The notes: generated by a model not told the origin, from the sequence alone. A stretch of DNA of 64,000 bases from Rhizodiscina lignyota (GCA_010015805.1 ML978121.1:1922001-1986000); one strand, 5' to 3'. Positions 47,519 to 62,411 are shown, counted from the stretch's first letter. Made by a program: numbers and translations.

Positions 47519-50349
47519 TCAATCGTTCATAACTGTGTCCATGTCCTCGTCCACGCCACCAATTGTCGTCTCGCCAGAATCACCTTCCGCAGTGTCAAGA
47601 TCGAAGACCTTGTAATGTTTCAGATCATCCCCAAGGACACAGACAACGCGCCTATCTCTGCGTCCGTTGACGTTAAGATGCACAGGCCTGAAACGGCTGT
47701 CAGCGGAAAACGCGTGTATGACATGCTTCCGCGGGGGCCCTGAATTCGTCGTATCCCAAGCCACAGAGGCTTCTTCGCTAGCCTGCGGCTTTTTAATCTT
47801 GACCATTGTCGCATCGGTGTTTCTACTGGGAATCGAGGAATAAACGACGCTCTCGAAGTGCATGGCCGGGTCTGACTCGCCCGACACCCTTCCGTAGGGT
47901 AAAGAGACGAGCAGCGATTCACCTATTTCTCTCAGCTATGCAAGGATCCGCTCGACCTATAATTACTCACGTTGGGTCGCCACAAGAGCGATGAGCATCT
48001 GGTCATCCACAAATTTAATATCCCGAACATCCGAGACTCCCATCCTCATGATCGCGGCTTCTATTCGCTCAATGCATTTGGCATCCCCATCGAACACCTC
48101 CGAGTGAACAATGCGATAGAGGTGAACTGCAACGTTAGGCATGGCATGGACCAAAAACTGACTAGATGGGTACCTACCTTCGTTCGGCGATAGCGAGGGC
48201 ACCGTTGCCACGTAAGTTGTAACATGAGCAGGAAGGCCAGGAAGCTACTGCCTGTTAGTATTAGCTCACACCGGGGGTAGTCATACTCACGTTCTCAAAG
48301 ACAATGCGCGAATCTAGTATATCACTCGCATGTTCCTCAAATAGCAGCGCAATATCAAAGGCACTGCGTGACAGTTGCCACTTGACAATGCCGTCGAATA
48401 GCGCCTTACACATGCGGCCAAGAAAGCCAAAATTTGCACGCAATGAAAGCGACTTGGCTGCAAAGGGTCGACCGAGACTGAATAATGCTAGTTGCTTGGA
48501 AATATCCTCTGGCGAGACCCCGTCGTCAAATTCCGACTCAGCCGCCTCGGGGGCCGCATCAACGAACGGCTTTGCCTGGCTGCTCGAGAGCGGACCACGG
48601 ATATATGACAGGATTTGCCCATAGTCAAATCCTAATTCCTGCTCGGTTGTTTCGTCTGTAGGTGCTGCGGTTGATTCAGATGTTTGTCTGTCGATTTCGT
48701 GGCGAAGCCATTTCGAGAACGCCCCAAATTGTCTTCTTTCTCTAGTGGCACAGATGAGGAAATGATGTGACAGAATTCGTAAGCAGTGAAACGCATTCAG
48801 TGCGGCGGTGAACCTTTGGGGGGGCACATCAAAGAGGCCGGTATCTTGATGGTATGCTGCTAGGCCCCTCAAATTGCTGATCAGGATAATGCAACGGTCA
48901 ATGGCGGGAAGCAAGTTTTCATGCGTGACCTCCACCATCTTGGAATATCCCAGACTAACTGCATGATCCCAGCGTTTATGTCCACGTTCCGTGAGTTGAT
49001 CAACCAGCCACTCTTTGATGGCCGGAAGACAGTGGCCCGTAGAGGCTAGGTGGTAGAGGCTTTCAGCCAACGGCATTTCCTCTTGCTCAGCCAATGTCTC
49101 GCTGACATTGCGCATGAACTTGGTCGGCAGGTCCTGGGAATGCCTCCAGTGATAGTGCAGAGAGTCCAGTGCTGCTGAAATGTAATGCATGAGATTTTGC
49201 AATCGGGCTGTCTTGACTGATATCATATGTAGATAGATTCCTGATAAGCGCACAAAAGGTAGCTTCAATGGCAGCAATGCGAGATCTCCTTGACCGTCCT
49301 GCTTCTGTCCAGATTGATGAGCCATCTTTGCAAAGACGAGATGGCTGCACGAGAATGGACTGGATGTATGCAGGAGTGGCTCCATATTAGACACATTCCC
49401 TGGAGGATGTAGGGGCCTTAGAGGAAGCGAGCCATATAGAATCGGCAACGTGACTCCATTAGCTCGGATATCGAGGAGGATGTCGACAGTGTTTGCTTCT
49501 TTCGTAGGGTGAGGGTGCAGCATGGCATCCAGAGAAATCTGAGAAGCGAAAGCCTCCGCAATCAGATTTTCAGTTCCTTTCATACCCGTACTTGAAGGAA
49601 GCAATGGGAGTATCGGAAGTCTCGGAAGTTGGCTTTCGACGTCGAGGAGGGCTAATTGTTCTGGGAGGTTAGGGTCCACATCCAGGAGGTTTGAATCTGG
49701 CAGTCGCTTCAAGAAGTCGTCAAGAGAGAGGTCGGGTTTTTCTTTTCCTGGGCGCCCTGGAAAGATATCGCTGAAAGGCTCGCTCTCCAGGGTAGGACGT
49801 GTTCGATCCTTCGTTTCCCACCTAGCATTTGAGCGTGCATTAGGGCCATCCTTCGAAGTTGCGATCCTCGACTTCACAACTGAGAGGTCGATAAAGTTGA
49901 GACCCCAGCCCAGGCACGACACAATACTTGTTGCACCACTCGATGGCTTTGCAGACTCAGGATACGTGCCATGGAAATGCTGAGTCACTTTTCCTGTTTC
50001 AGCAGACACGACGTCAAGGCTTCCGTTCTCCCAGCCCACGGCAATGCTCTGGCCTGTTCGTCTTTCAGCATCTCTCGTAGAACGCGTTAGTATCGTATGG
50101 GGCCTCACCGTTGTATTTCCAGCATATTGAAGTGATTTTACTGCTTGTACTTGCATTTTGGAAGCCGAATGCGCGCTGACCATTGAAGCGATACACGTCG
50201 AGTTGCGCGTCCTGACACACAATAGCGACGAGATCCATAGTTGGACAACACGCGAAGAGACGTGGCTTGATCGGCGTCAGCAACGTCTTCTCCGCATGAA
50301 GAGCCAATGACGGCAAGGCGTCAGAAGTCTCCATGGTATTGGTGGACAT
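47519..50349 (-). CDS. APC4: Anaphase-promoting complex subunit 4
   Basis: Five exons on the minus strand, 50349-50109, 50071-48291, 48244-48178, 48126-47971 and 47922-47519, give 882 aa. The N-terminus is the Apc4 WD40-like propeller (LLTPIKPRLFACCPTMDLVA, DVYRFNGQRAF, IAVGWENGSLDVV). The long all-helical middle domain contains LPFVRLSGIYLHMISVKTA and an AEQEEMPLAESLYHLASTGH block typical of Apc4 proteins. The C-terminus closes the propeller (VCVLGDDLKHYKVFDLD) and ends acidic. Apc4 joins Apc1 and Apc5 in the APC/C platform, which ubiquitinates cyclins and securin. The first two splices use a 37-nt intron, very short even here, so that boundary deserves a check. Confidence 0.93.
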
Positions 50350-50829
50350 GTAAGGAATTCAGCGGCGTTGTTTAGGGGGGTACGGCCGTGACGAGACTGC
50401 GTCCAAGGTCCACAAAACGCGTCTGCACAAGAGAAGGAAGTCGTTGCACATGACAATGAAGGGAGGAAGCGTCCGTGCGGGGGCAAATGTTTGTTGGCGA
50501 GGTGGCGAATAATTCAAATTGCAGATGGTTTACGGAGTACGGAGCATCTGGTTTTCAACAGTTTAATTGACGCACAGCGGCACGGCCCGTTCCACGCTAA
50601 TAAGATCAATTGTGCGACGAGACCCAGGGGGTCAGCAATTCGGTTATCAGCGTTGACGATATATTTAGGTAGGATATCCTTCGACCAGGTCTACACAGGC
50701 ACCACCCAGCTACGCAGACGCCACCTCATCATTTCAATCATGCTTTTAGCTAGGTACTGCCAGTAACGCCCAACTACCCTTCGAAAACAAACTTCCAATT
50801 CTCCTTAGCCACAACTCTTCCAGAGTCTC
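50350..50829. other. Spacer between delta-COP end and APC4 start
   Basis: Both neighbours are on the minus strand, so this holds the APC4 promoter and the delta-COP 3' end. Nothing else seen. Confidence 0.4.
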
Positions 50830-52588
50830 TTACACGATGACATAATTCTCGGCAACAGACTTCACGTCCTTGGAGAAAGATATGTCTTGGTTGAGGTTCA
50901 GCAGGGCAATGGAAGAGACCTATACATTGTCAGTTTTAAGGACTGGAAGAGAAAGGATTTTACTCACATCAACGTCGACGAAGGGTGTCGTCTTGGAAAA
51001 GCGCACAGACATGGGAAAGAATTCGCCGTCGTTCTCCGCCTGCGCTTCAAACTCGAAGGAACCAGTGGCATTCTCTTCGTCCACGGCACCAATGGTCCAA
51101 TCGATGCTATCTCCGGAGACCTCATAGACGGCGTCAAAGCTCGAGACTGCAGGTTCCATTGTCTGGTACGGTATGGTCACGGTAACATCCTTCAATGGGT
51201 CGCCGCCCGTCCACTCGTATTCTACAGTAATGTTCCAGGTATTACCGCCTGCGTCATTCACCCATACCGTGAATGTTATTGGAGGATCATCAATCTCCCC
51301 TGACTTGGCCGAAAGCTTCCACCGCATGACACCGATTGAGTTGTTGACAGGAAATCCAGCTTTTGAGGTGTCGGAGAGTTGAATGACCTTTGAGTTCTTG
51401 AACAAGTTCTTGTCAACTTTTGGATGCGATGTAAGCTGAGCACCACGACTGTTACCAACAGCTAGATTGAGCTTGACTTGCGTAAGAGACGGGTCAGATA
51501 TCCGCAACTGCAGATCTCCCTTCACCTCGAACATCTCGAGGGATCCTTCCTTGCTGAACTTAGCAGATATTGTCTCGGCGATGGTAACATGGACAGCTTC
51601 TCGCTCAAGGGTGGTAGAAGCACGCGTTGCTATCGGGCTAGCAACTGCAGGTGTGGAAACGGCGGAAGTGGGCACCAACGGCGTTGAGACTTCGGCTTCT
51701 GGGCCAAGCTCGCCGCGAACCTGCTCATACATATTTGTAGTCTTCGACTTCTTTCCCAGCTGCATGCCCTTGCCACGGACTGCCAGAGGCCTATATACCT
51801 TATCAGTAATATTCGTCAAAACGGGTAGGTCGCGGCGTACTTGGAGGATTTGTTTTTCTCAGCAGTGTAGCTGTCGTATGTGTCGGGAATGGTAGTAGTA
51901 GGAACCGGAGGGGTGTAGGTCGGATATGAGGGAGTACGAGGTACTGCGGTGCGACCACTGCGAGCCATCTCCTTCCTCTGCATCTCCAATTGTTTGGCCT
52001 TGCGTTTCCGCTCTTCGCTTGCTTCCAGCTCCTTGTTCTGTACTATTTGTCAGAGCATGCAACGTCTACACACCGAGCGGTATGGATACATACCCTTGCG
52101 ATTATCTCTTGTATCCTTTCCTCATGACTCTCCATGTCCAAGAAGGTCTTGATTTGGCTGAGGGTAAGATTCTCCCGGTATCCCAGCGTCACAAGCTCGT
52201 CGAAGGCGCCCATAAGCTCAAACGCATTGCGTAAGATCTCACGCTCGTCCAGACTCTTGCAAATACTCGAAACTACTTGCGCAAAGAGATGAAGGGAGTC
52301 GATGTCTTGTAGGATATTGGATTGTCGATTCGTGATGAGGACCATATATAGCTCGTCAAGGGGTTGATAGACATAGCGGACATTGTCCTGTTCAACAGTG
52401 GTATGTTGAGTCCCTGATGCCGCAAGCTTAGGGAAGGAAGCCAACAGCGCTTCGATTCGAGACCTCTGCATTTCTCTGAATTGCCTCGACAGGACGGCTT
52501 TCCCTCCCCGCGTGCATATTGATGCTGCCAACACCACCTATGCAATATTAGCCAGGGCCGTATGCGTTGGAAGAGGAGATCGCACCAT
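50830..52588 (-). CDS. RET2: Coatomer subunit delta (COPI)
   Basis: Five exons on the minus strand, 52588-52586, 52537-52094, 52037-51841, 51790-50968 and 50919-50830, give 518 aa, the normal length. Exon 1 is only the ATG codon; the next exon opens VVLAASICTRGGKAVLSRQF, the universal start of delta-COP. The N-terminal longin-like domain (RYVYQPLDELYMVLITNRQS) is followed by a charged linker. The linker has the conserved KGMQLGKKSKTTNMYEQVRG motif. The C-terminal mu-homology domain ends in KDVKSVAENYVIV, rebuilt by the last splice. Delta-COP is in the F-subcomplex of the Golgi-to-ER coat and recruits Arf and cargo. It is divergent with the acidic-protein gene, with 543 bp between start codons. 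Confidence 0.96.
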
Positions 52589-53131
52589 CTTTTCGGTCGC
52601 CGGTGGAAGATGTTGTTTCGGTGACTGCACGTATGCGGAAGTAAAGCTGGTGCAAAATAATTCGACTTCAATGTCCAGCAAGCTGGCCTGTACAAAGATG
52701 CGCTTGGCGGCGGATCGGTGTGTGGCCCCGGTTGATGCTCGGCATATTCGGGTGATCGTCGCTTGCACTAATGCGGCAAACTCCAAGACATGTGCTGCCT
52801 CGAACTCCTGTCTTCCCACCTCACTTCTCCTCACAACAACGCGTAACACGCTGCAAACGTGCAGATCTTCACGCCAAACTCACCACCTTTTCCTGCAGAA
52901 GATATGCTCAGCGACCTTTCGCCCTCTCCGAATACCATACCAACTGCTCAGAAGCCCAACCCTTGAACGGCCACTTACGTTCACCTTCAAATCTCTCGCG
53001 AGCACCGTACCTGTGGGTGACCACGTCACCTTATTTCAGCTTTCAAGCAACACCACATCCAATCGATCCACCAAGATCACAGCTTACGCGCCCAAAGCGC
53101 GTTTATTGCAGTGATCGTTGGGCCTTCAACG
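52589..53131. other. Shared divergent promoter
   Basis: Between the starts of delta-COP (-) and the acidic protein (+). Short frames here are leader sequence. No separate gene seen. Confidence 0.4.
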
Positions 53132-55800
53132 ATGACAACGGTGTCGCTGCCGCTTCCAAGTCTGGAAGTTACTGCAGCGGCCGATGACATGGAAATATCT
53201 TCGGAGCCGGGCCGCTTCGATGATGACATTGACATCGATTTCGATCTCACTGTGGACCGCTCTGATAATGCCGACGGCGACTATATGCTAGAAGACACGA
53301 GGTCAGAGACTGGGAAAGCTCCATCCATTCACGACCAAGAAATGAACCAAGAAAATATCATGTACGACGAACAAGAAAACTTCATAGGCAATAGCACAAT
53401 GGAAGATGATACTACCGCTCTACTTGACGAACACCTCACCGACGCGAGCTTCGAAGCTCCGGTTGACACTACCATCCAAGATGCCAAAGATGAGGATTTG
53501 ATAGATTACGACGACGACGACGACGACGACGACTTTGGCAATCCTGCCAAAGAGGAGGAGGTACACGCGAAGGAGCCAGATACTGGAACACAAGAGTTTC
53601 AAAACAAATCGACGGAGGACGCTACGCAGTCACAGTATTCCCTGTCGAATGAACAGGTAGAGACTGTTGAAGGAGTCTACGTGCGCGACTTTTCTGCTGC
53701 AGAGGAAGCTGTTCAAGACAGTGGTTATGTGGATGGCTCGGAAGCCGTGCATCATGGCGAAGGACCCGTGGACAACAATATTTCAGCAGCCGATGGGTTG
53801 AGTCATCCCACGACGCAATCTGCCGAGGAAGATCCTACTGATGATGCACAATCTAGGGTCGATCATGGCAATGCGCAAGATCTTCTGGGTGCGCACCATT
53901 CTGTGAACGATACCGATGATCCAAGTGACTCTCACAATCAAACAGACTTGCCAGTGCACGACAATCAGGACCAAGATGAACAGCAGCCCGAAGATTACCC
54001 TGATGATGAGAACGCTTATCACTCCGTTATTGTGCTTTACGAAGGTGCTGAGATCTCGCTTTTCCCTCCTCGTGAGCACGATGAATCCGAAACGTATTTT
54101 CTGGGAGATGCCTCGTTAGCGTCGCGCAGCATCGGTGATCTGTTGAATGCTTGCCGAGAAGTGCTTGGCGACACGATTTCTGAAGAACAGGAACTACAAC
54201 TCGAGATTCGCGATTTGGATCTGACCATTGGTGAAGTAAGTCTGATGTGACGTTATCCCTAATTGCTACATTGCTAATACCAGTATAGGAATCTGCTCAT
54301 GCCTTGTCCACAAGCTTCTCCGAACTTCTTGAAGTCTACTTGTCTCTCCATTCTCTTGATGGAACAGATCAGCCCCACCCGCTCTACGTGGATCTGGTGA
54401 CCAAAACGAAATTCTCAGCTCGACTGAGCTCGCTGCGTGGAGCCATTGCAGAGGGACGTGGCATGTCTCAAATCTGGAAGAACGATGAAGGCGATGGACC
54501 ATATACCGATGACCAGGCAAATCCGACTGGCGACGATGAATATCAAGAGGCAGCAGCGCAGGTAACTGACAGTCACACTGACCCACCGTCACATGTCGAT
54601 GAGAATGCAAATGGCACCGATGCCAACAGGCAGTCCCTTGAACATGCTGTAGGGAGCTCAGTAAAGCCCGAAGTCTCTCAGGCTGCCATAGTAGAGGATG
54701 ATAAAGATGGAGACCGTGTGGAGCTCCCCGTGGAAGAGCCACAACATGCATACGATGAAATAGCCGAACACAGATCACCCAATAATGGAACCGAGGGCGG
54801 ACAGACTGAGCCATTGCGGGATGGTAATGAGGCAGCATCAAACTATGATCAAAGTGTGCAGAATGCGTCCACTGGCCCTACGCATACCGGAGACCAGGAT
54901 ATCCATGGACATGCCAATGATCACCAGCTCGACGAAGACCTTTTCGACTTTGAGGATATAGATGAGAGAGAAGATAACTCAACAGGTTCCTCGACTGTTG
55001 TTGGTGATGGCTCTGCTGGACAAGAGGACGGGAAGGTTCAAGGCACTTCAACTGAGGAGAATATCGAGTCTACACATGGAGCTGAGAATTCTCTGGTGGA
55101 TGAGGGTAACCTGAACTACGACAATGGTGCGGACTTGGAATATGAAGAGGACTTCCCAGAGCACGACTCCGAGGCCCTTGTCGAACAGAATACCATTTCT
55201 GCTGAACTTGATGGGGATACTCAGGACATTGGTGCTACGGAGGGCGGAGATAATCTCTATTTGCATGGAACAGATAATGTGGCGACGGGCGATCAGATCA
55301 ACGATGCCGCTGGTATTGATCCTGATGTGATCGATTGGGAGGATGACGTCGCTGACGACAATCCACTAGACCATCAGCCCAACACAGGTGCAGCTGTTGC
55401 TCCTGAGGGTGAAGTTGATGAACAAGACGAGCTTTGGGATGATCTTCTTGAATCCGACCAGCAAGAGGTGGATCATCTAGCTAACGATGAGGCAAATGAG
55501 CCCACAATAAGTGTGCAGCCGGACTTTGCTGCATCTACAGAAACATTAGTCGCCGGTATCGACAACCATGAGCAACCGGAAACCGCTCGTGCCACTGAAC
55601 TCGACGATTTCGATGAGATCACATACGACGAAGAAGAAGAAGAGACCAGCGCCCCAGGACAAGACACGCACGACGATGAGACTCATACAGCGCCGGGCCA
55701 ACCCAACGATTCACCATCGGGCAAACGATCGTACACCGAATACCTGGAGGGAGATCTCGAGGATGGAGAACTGGATCCAAAGCATCACCGGTCTACCTAA
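53132..55800 (+). CDS. Highly acidic fungal protein, function unknown
   Basis: Two exons, 53132-54235 and 54289-55800, give 871 aa. The ATG at 53132 is the first in frame. The protein is extremely rich in Asp and Glu with many Asn, Gln, Ser and His, and includes a run of eight Asp residues coded by a GAC repeat. One likely folded part lies at about 305-425, across the intron. It reads SVIVLYEGAEISLFPP, then YFLGDASLASRSIGDLLNAC, and on the other side FSELLEVYLSLHSLDG, HPLYVDLVTKTKFSARL and GRGMSQI. From memory this block is shared by related Ascomycota proteins without a known role. The acidic flanks suggest a nuclear, chaperone-like or chromatin-bound protein, but that is only inference. The C-terminus ends in basic residues (KRSYTEYLEGDLEDGELDPK...). 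Confidence 0.8.
53510..53533 (+). repeat. (GAC)8 trinucleotide repeat
   Basis: Eight perfect GAC codons coding for Asp in the acidic protein; likely to vary in length between strains. Confidence 0.95.
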
Positions 55801-57124
55801 GATCGCATCCCAGCGGTCACAGTTCTCCTCGTCCTCGCATTTCCGCCATTCCGTCGACGAAAATGTGCCACACCAGCTGCTATAACCCCTTCAACAAATT
55901 CACCATCTCGATTTTGCGACCCCGGATGCCCACTGCCTTTCTAACATTCCCCTTTCCCCTTTCCTCTCCTTTGCGAATGACTCCGGCCACCTCGATCAAC
56001 ACTTTTCGTACTGGTTGTTTACTAACAAGGATCTTCTCACCCTGATCAAGCGAAAACGAGCGAAGCAACTGCAGACTCGACACGGTATGTACTAACTTAT
56101 ATCCCTTCCACATTGATACCCCTTTTAGCAGCCATTTTATCGAATAGTCTTACTACACCTGGTTAGAACCGGCAAAATGTAGTCTGCATTAGCTTAGTGC
56201 TCGGAGGGGTGCATTCTGTGAGTATCATCACATTGCGCGGAGATTTAGGCGTTCTCGGAGTACGCAAGGTGGTCCTTCACACTTTCTTTGATTTTGTCTA
56301 CATCTTGCGGGATCGCTCCATGGCACTGAAGCGGAGGCTTGCTTCAAGCAAAATGCGGTGCAGACATGGACGGCCAAAGATTTCGCCAGCAGCTGTCAGG
56401 GAGTGAATTGGCTGGCGGAATGCAGGTTTAGTTCCCGCAGATAGCGTTGACTGCGGAAATCATACGTGGAGGCTGGGAGGCGATTTTCAGTGTAGTGCCG
56501 TAGAAGCAATTCAAGGGGCATCCAAGTCTCAGGAACTCCGATACGTTTCCCATCCCTTCGCTGGCAGCAAGGGCGACGCGTGCCGTTTCAAGGGGACCCG
56601 CCCCGCCCCCAGTCACTTACGTTGCCTCGCCCCCTAAAAATGGGTACTTCGTACATCGGCCTAGTCGAGCCAGCGCGGCTGATCTTCGCTAGCGCCTCTT
56701 CCGCGTAAGGTGCGTGCCGCACACCGCAACGCCTACCTCGATCCACGATCCATCTCTTCCTCCTGACAACTGCAATCGCGAAGCTCAAATCCATACTCAC
56801 GCTCAAGAATCTGCTCCCTGCGACTCGCCGAGAGAGCACAGCCTCCAACTCCGACCCATTCTACTCCCAACAATCCGGACCCACCTCTCGTGCGAAATCT
56901 TTCAGACGACGTTGCGGACTCGGCGCCACTAGAGAATTCGCGACTGAGCACGTGTACTCGTCGCGACTGGGCGATATGTTAGCTCGTTTCCCTTGCTAAC
57001 CTCCTCGATCGTCGATATCAACTTCATTGGCGATTTTGTCCGGCCTGGCGCAAAGTGGACCCCACGATACCAGGCGGCAGCAAAAGCTCGTTGAGCTCGT
57101 GGGATAGACAGCATATAAGGCAGG
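55801..57124. other. Intergenic, 1.3 kb
   Basis: Acidic-protein 3' end, then the NIPA promoter. GC-rich boxes (CCCGCCCC-like) sit near 56595-56640. The short frames here have no domain. No gene supported. Confidence 0.4.
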
Positions 57125-58908
<1,784 letters not shown>

Positions 58909-59163
58909 GTGTATTGATATGTGGCATGTATTGCATTATGTTCTTCTCGGTGGCCAACGGTGGCAGGCCACTTGTACATTTCCCCAAAGGCCATGTTACG
59001 TTGCACTGCTGTATCATTTATACCTTAGAGAAGACATTGGGATTGGGGGTGGGGAAACTGGAGTAAGGGATGGAAAACGATGCAACTGAATGGATGTCTT
59101 TTGATCATGGCCTTAAAAGCATTGGTGGCGCGTGAAGATCGTCGCGAGTCTGTATGATACTCA

Positions 59164-59399
59164 TCACTCATCGTGCTCTAATGCTTCTCCGCCTCCTGAG
59201 ACGACCATCTCTAGTTTCTCGAAAAGTTCCCCCATGCTCTTGCGTCAGTATTCTTGCAGCAAGGCCTAGTGCGAGTGTTGAAATGGCCTGGACAAAGTCT
59301 CAAATACCACACACCACCACGGTTCTTGCCCAGACTCACGGCGTCAAACTTGCCTTCTGCTGGCAGTCCATGACGGGTCGCGGCCAAGGATTTACTCAC
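59164..59399 (-). CDS. Candidate 3' part of a small unknown gene
   Basis: Two minus-strand pieces join in phase at good splice signals. A segment ending GLPAEGKFDA at 59340 is followed by a GTGAGT donor, a TACTGAC branch-like word and a CAAG acceptor. The last exon, 59238-59164, codes SMGELFEKLEMVVSGGGEAL and HDE, then a stop. The composition looks protein-like, but I cannot find the 5' exons. A second GTGAGT at 59399 offers another donor, so the upstream joining is uncertain. No family recognised. Confidence 0.25.
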
Positions 59400-59775
59400 G
59401 TCGAGCTCAAATATAACAAAACAGTTGAGATATGGTTACAATATACTGAACTAGCAGTGAGATATCCTCTACTTTCGGTATAGACTTATGCCCAAGTAAG
59501 CTGCGCATTATGTACCAATAAATACTATCCAGGATATATCGAACCACGTTTTCAGAGGCGCTCTTCTTGGCGTTGAAGAGCAAGTTCGACTTTGTTGAGG
59601 TCAATTGATGTGTCACCATCGAAGTATATATTAGCAATAGGCTCCGTATAGGAGAGGATATGTAATATTATCCATAGATTTGGGCAATGTTCAGTTCTGG
59701 AATTTTAGGCATGAACCCTTGATATGTATCCTATCGTAACTTGATTGGATGTTTCGGACAATCTTCCGCAATCAT

Positions 59776-59796
59776 ATATATATATATACATATACG
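59776..59796. repeat. AT dinucleotide microsatellite
   Basis: Short (AT)n run followed by ACATATAC in the spacer before the monooxygenase gene. Confidence 0.8.
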
Positions 59797-60307
59797 ATAC
59801 TGGACGATTTGCCCTAACTTCTCTGTCCGACGTATCTGCCGAATTCCATGCATCTGCCGACCTCCCCGGGCCCGTGTCTGAAATCGAGTCCCACTGGTCT
59901 CGCGTGGGCTCTGGGGTAAAAGGTGGGGCTCCCTAGTTTGGTGGGCCTCGTGAGAAAACTCCTAGTGGAGGAACAAGGTCGAGAGCTGCAAACTCCAGAG
60001 CGAGAGCGGAATTAAGTATGCAACACGAGATGAGATGGCAATTACATCGGCTAGGTTGTCTTCCCAATCCCGGGGCTTTGGGAGATTGCCACACGTTCTT
60101 CAATTTTATACTTCTCCGGCCAATTGCTTCTCGAACTACTCGCCCAAGGAGTCCATCCCCCGCCACTCGTCCGACAGTCTCCTGATACAGCCAGGACAGG
60201 CGAAATCTCAATTGATCTGAAAGCATCCGAACTGAAATCCTTCCTGATTGCAAACCTTGCAGGAGCACTAAACGCCTACATCTCCTCGAAAGGCCGGTAA
60301 GACGAGT

Positions 60308-62411
60308 ATGAGCTCCGGCGTGCAAGCTGCGGGTGCTGTGAAGGCGGATGTTGCCAATGGAGAGATCGCACTTGAGCACACCAATGGAATTAAAGATGAA
60401 GCGCCACATATCCGTAAAGATAGTGCTTATACCGTCGAATCGAGGCATATGACGATAGAAGAGCACCCAGTCGAGAACTTTAGGCGATTGAGAATAGTGG
60501 TTATCGGCGCTGGCTTCTCTGGGATATACTGCGGCATCAAGCTTCCGGAGCTGTTGCGGAACATCGATCTGACTATCTACGACAAGAACGAAGGATTAGG
60601 AGGCACGTGGTGGGAGAACAGGTGAGTGTATATGTCTTCTTCTCTCCTAGATTTGTTCTCACTTTCAATCAATTCGTTCAGAACGCCTCTGAGTCTTCGT
60701 TGCTGAGTGCTCAACAAGGTATCCAGGCTGTGCATGCGATATCCCAGCCCATTCCTATGTCTACTCGTTCGAACCGAATCCGTATTGGTCCAACTTTTAT
60801 GCTTCGGCACCGGAAATCCAGCAATATCTCGAGGGAGTTGCGAAGAAGTATTCAGTGGGGAGATTTGTAAAATGCAGCCATAAGGTAGTTGGTAGTTCTT
60901 GGGATCAGGACCGGAAGAAATGGTGAGTGTCGTTTGGAGCCATCTTTGAAATATGGTGATCTAATGCGTAGAAGGTCGGTAAAGGTTGAGAATCTAAAGA
61001 CAGGTGAAACATTTGACGACGAAGCGGACGTGGTGATCCAAGCTCGCGGTCTGCTAAACGATTATCGTTGGCCCGACATCGAAGGCCTGCAGTCATTTGA
61101 AGGGAAATTGGTGCATTCTGCTAACTGGGACACAAGGTCAGTACGCGCCACCCTGGGAGCGATAGAAGTGCTGAACTGATACAGCTACGATTATTCGAAC
61201 AAACGTGTCGGCGTCATCGGAGCTGGAAGCTCTGCCATTCAGATTGTCCCAAGCCTCCAGAGGCTTGAGGGAATGAAATTAAATTGCTTCATTCGCTCAA
61301 AGACTTGGATCGCACGACCGTTTGGCGAAGCCGCAATGGAAAAACTTCATTTCCACCACGAGAACTGTAAGTCTTGTATGAATTCCGATGACGCTCAAAC
61401 TGACGACATCAAGTCACACCTGAAGAGAAGGAGGCTTTTCTTGCGGATCCCAAAGGATACCACCACTTTCGAAAGACGATTGAGACAGAAGGAAACGCAG
61501 TTCACATTGCAACCATCAAGGATTCGGATTTCTCCAAGATGGCGAGAGAACTTTTCACAGAAGACATGAGATCCAAGCTGAAAAAGAAGCCAGAAATTGC
61601 GGAGAAAGTTTTGCCAGACTTTTCCGTTGGCTGCAAGCGTCTCACTCCAGGACCCGGATTCCTTGAAGCTCTTGCAGAAGACAACGTAGATTTCATTTCT
61701 ACGCCAATTCGCCGAATAGTTCCTCAAGGAATAGAGCTAGAGGATGGCACGATTGTTGAACTAGATGCGCTTGTCTGCGCAACGGGATTCAAGGCCGGTC
61801 GGGCGCCTCCATTCCAAGTGACAGGGGTCAACGGAGTCACACTCCAGCAGAGGTTCGATCCATATCCCGAGGCCTACATGAGCGTCGCGGTTGACGGATT
61901 TCCCAACTGGTGGTTAATGATGGGTCCCAATTCTGGCGTCGGTTCCGGGAGCCTAACAAAGATCATCGAGTCTGTTGGGGACTATATCGTGAAATGCATT
62001 CGAAAGCTTCAGAAGGAGAATATCCGGTCCATGCACATCAAAGAGAGCAGGGTGAGAGACTTTAATGCGTATGCTGAGTCATATTTCCGACGTACTGTCT
62101 ATTTGGACAATTGTAAAAGCTGGTATCGGATCGGAGATCGTATCTTCGCATTATGGCCGGGCAGCACACTCCATGCTATCGAGACGTTTCGCAGTCCTCG
62201 CTGGGAAGATTACGAGTACGAATACGATGCGCAGGACGAGAATCCTATCACGGCGAATCGACTTAGCTGGTTGGGTAATGGATGGTCGTCAATTCAACTT
62301 GAGGAAGACGGAGACATGAGCTACTACATCGAGCCCGAGTTTGTTGACTTCCCAAGCGCGCCGTTGCCAGAGGACACCCCGAGGTGGAAGAAGGTTGCGT
62401 TTACTTATTGA
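60308..62411 (+). CDS. Baeyer-Villiger-type flavin monooxygenase
   Basis: Five exons, 60308-60621, 60719-60922, 60975-61136, 61185-61366 and 61414-62411, give 619 aa. Motifs in order: FAD-binding GAGFSG (67-72), GGTWWENRYPG across the first splice, the Baeyer-Villiger fingerprint F-x-G-x3-H-x3-W-D as FEGKLVHSANWD (about 214-225), and the NADP-binding GAGSSA (239-244). DALVCATGFKAG and the C-terminal WWLMMGPNSGVGSGSL follow. Such enzymes insert oxygen next to ketones to give esters or lactones, or oxidise steroids and polyketides. The N-terminal 60 residues are an extension without a signal peptide. No cluster partner is adjacent. Two introns use AAG acceptors. Confidence 0.93.

Larger units (their letters stand above)
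58909..60307. other. Intergenic, 1.4 kb
   Basis: NIPA 3' end, a candidate minus-strand small coding segment (59164-59399, listed separately), an AT microsatellite near 59777, and the promoter of the Baeyer-Villiger gene. Confidence 0.4.

Noticed and set aside
59776-60010. Possible tRNA gene near a TTCGAGTCCC-like word at about 59880
   Set aside because: No matching acceptor stem, A box or cloverleaf could be drawn around it.
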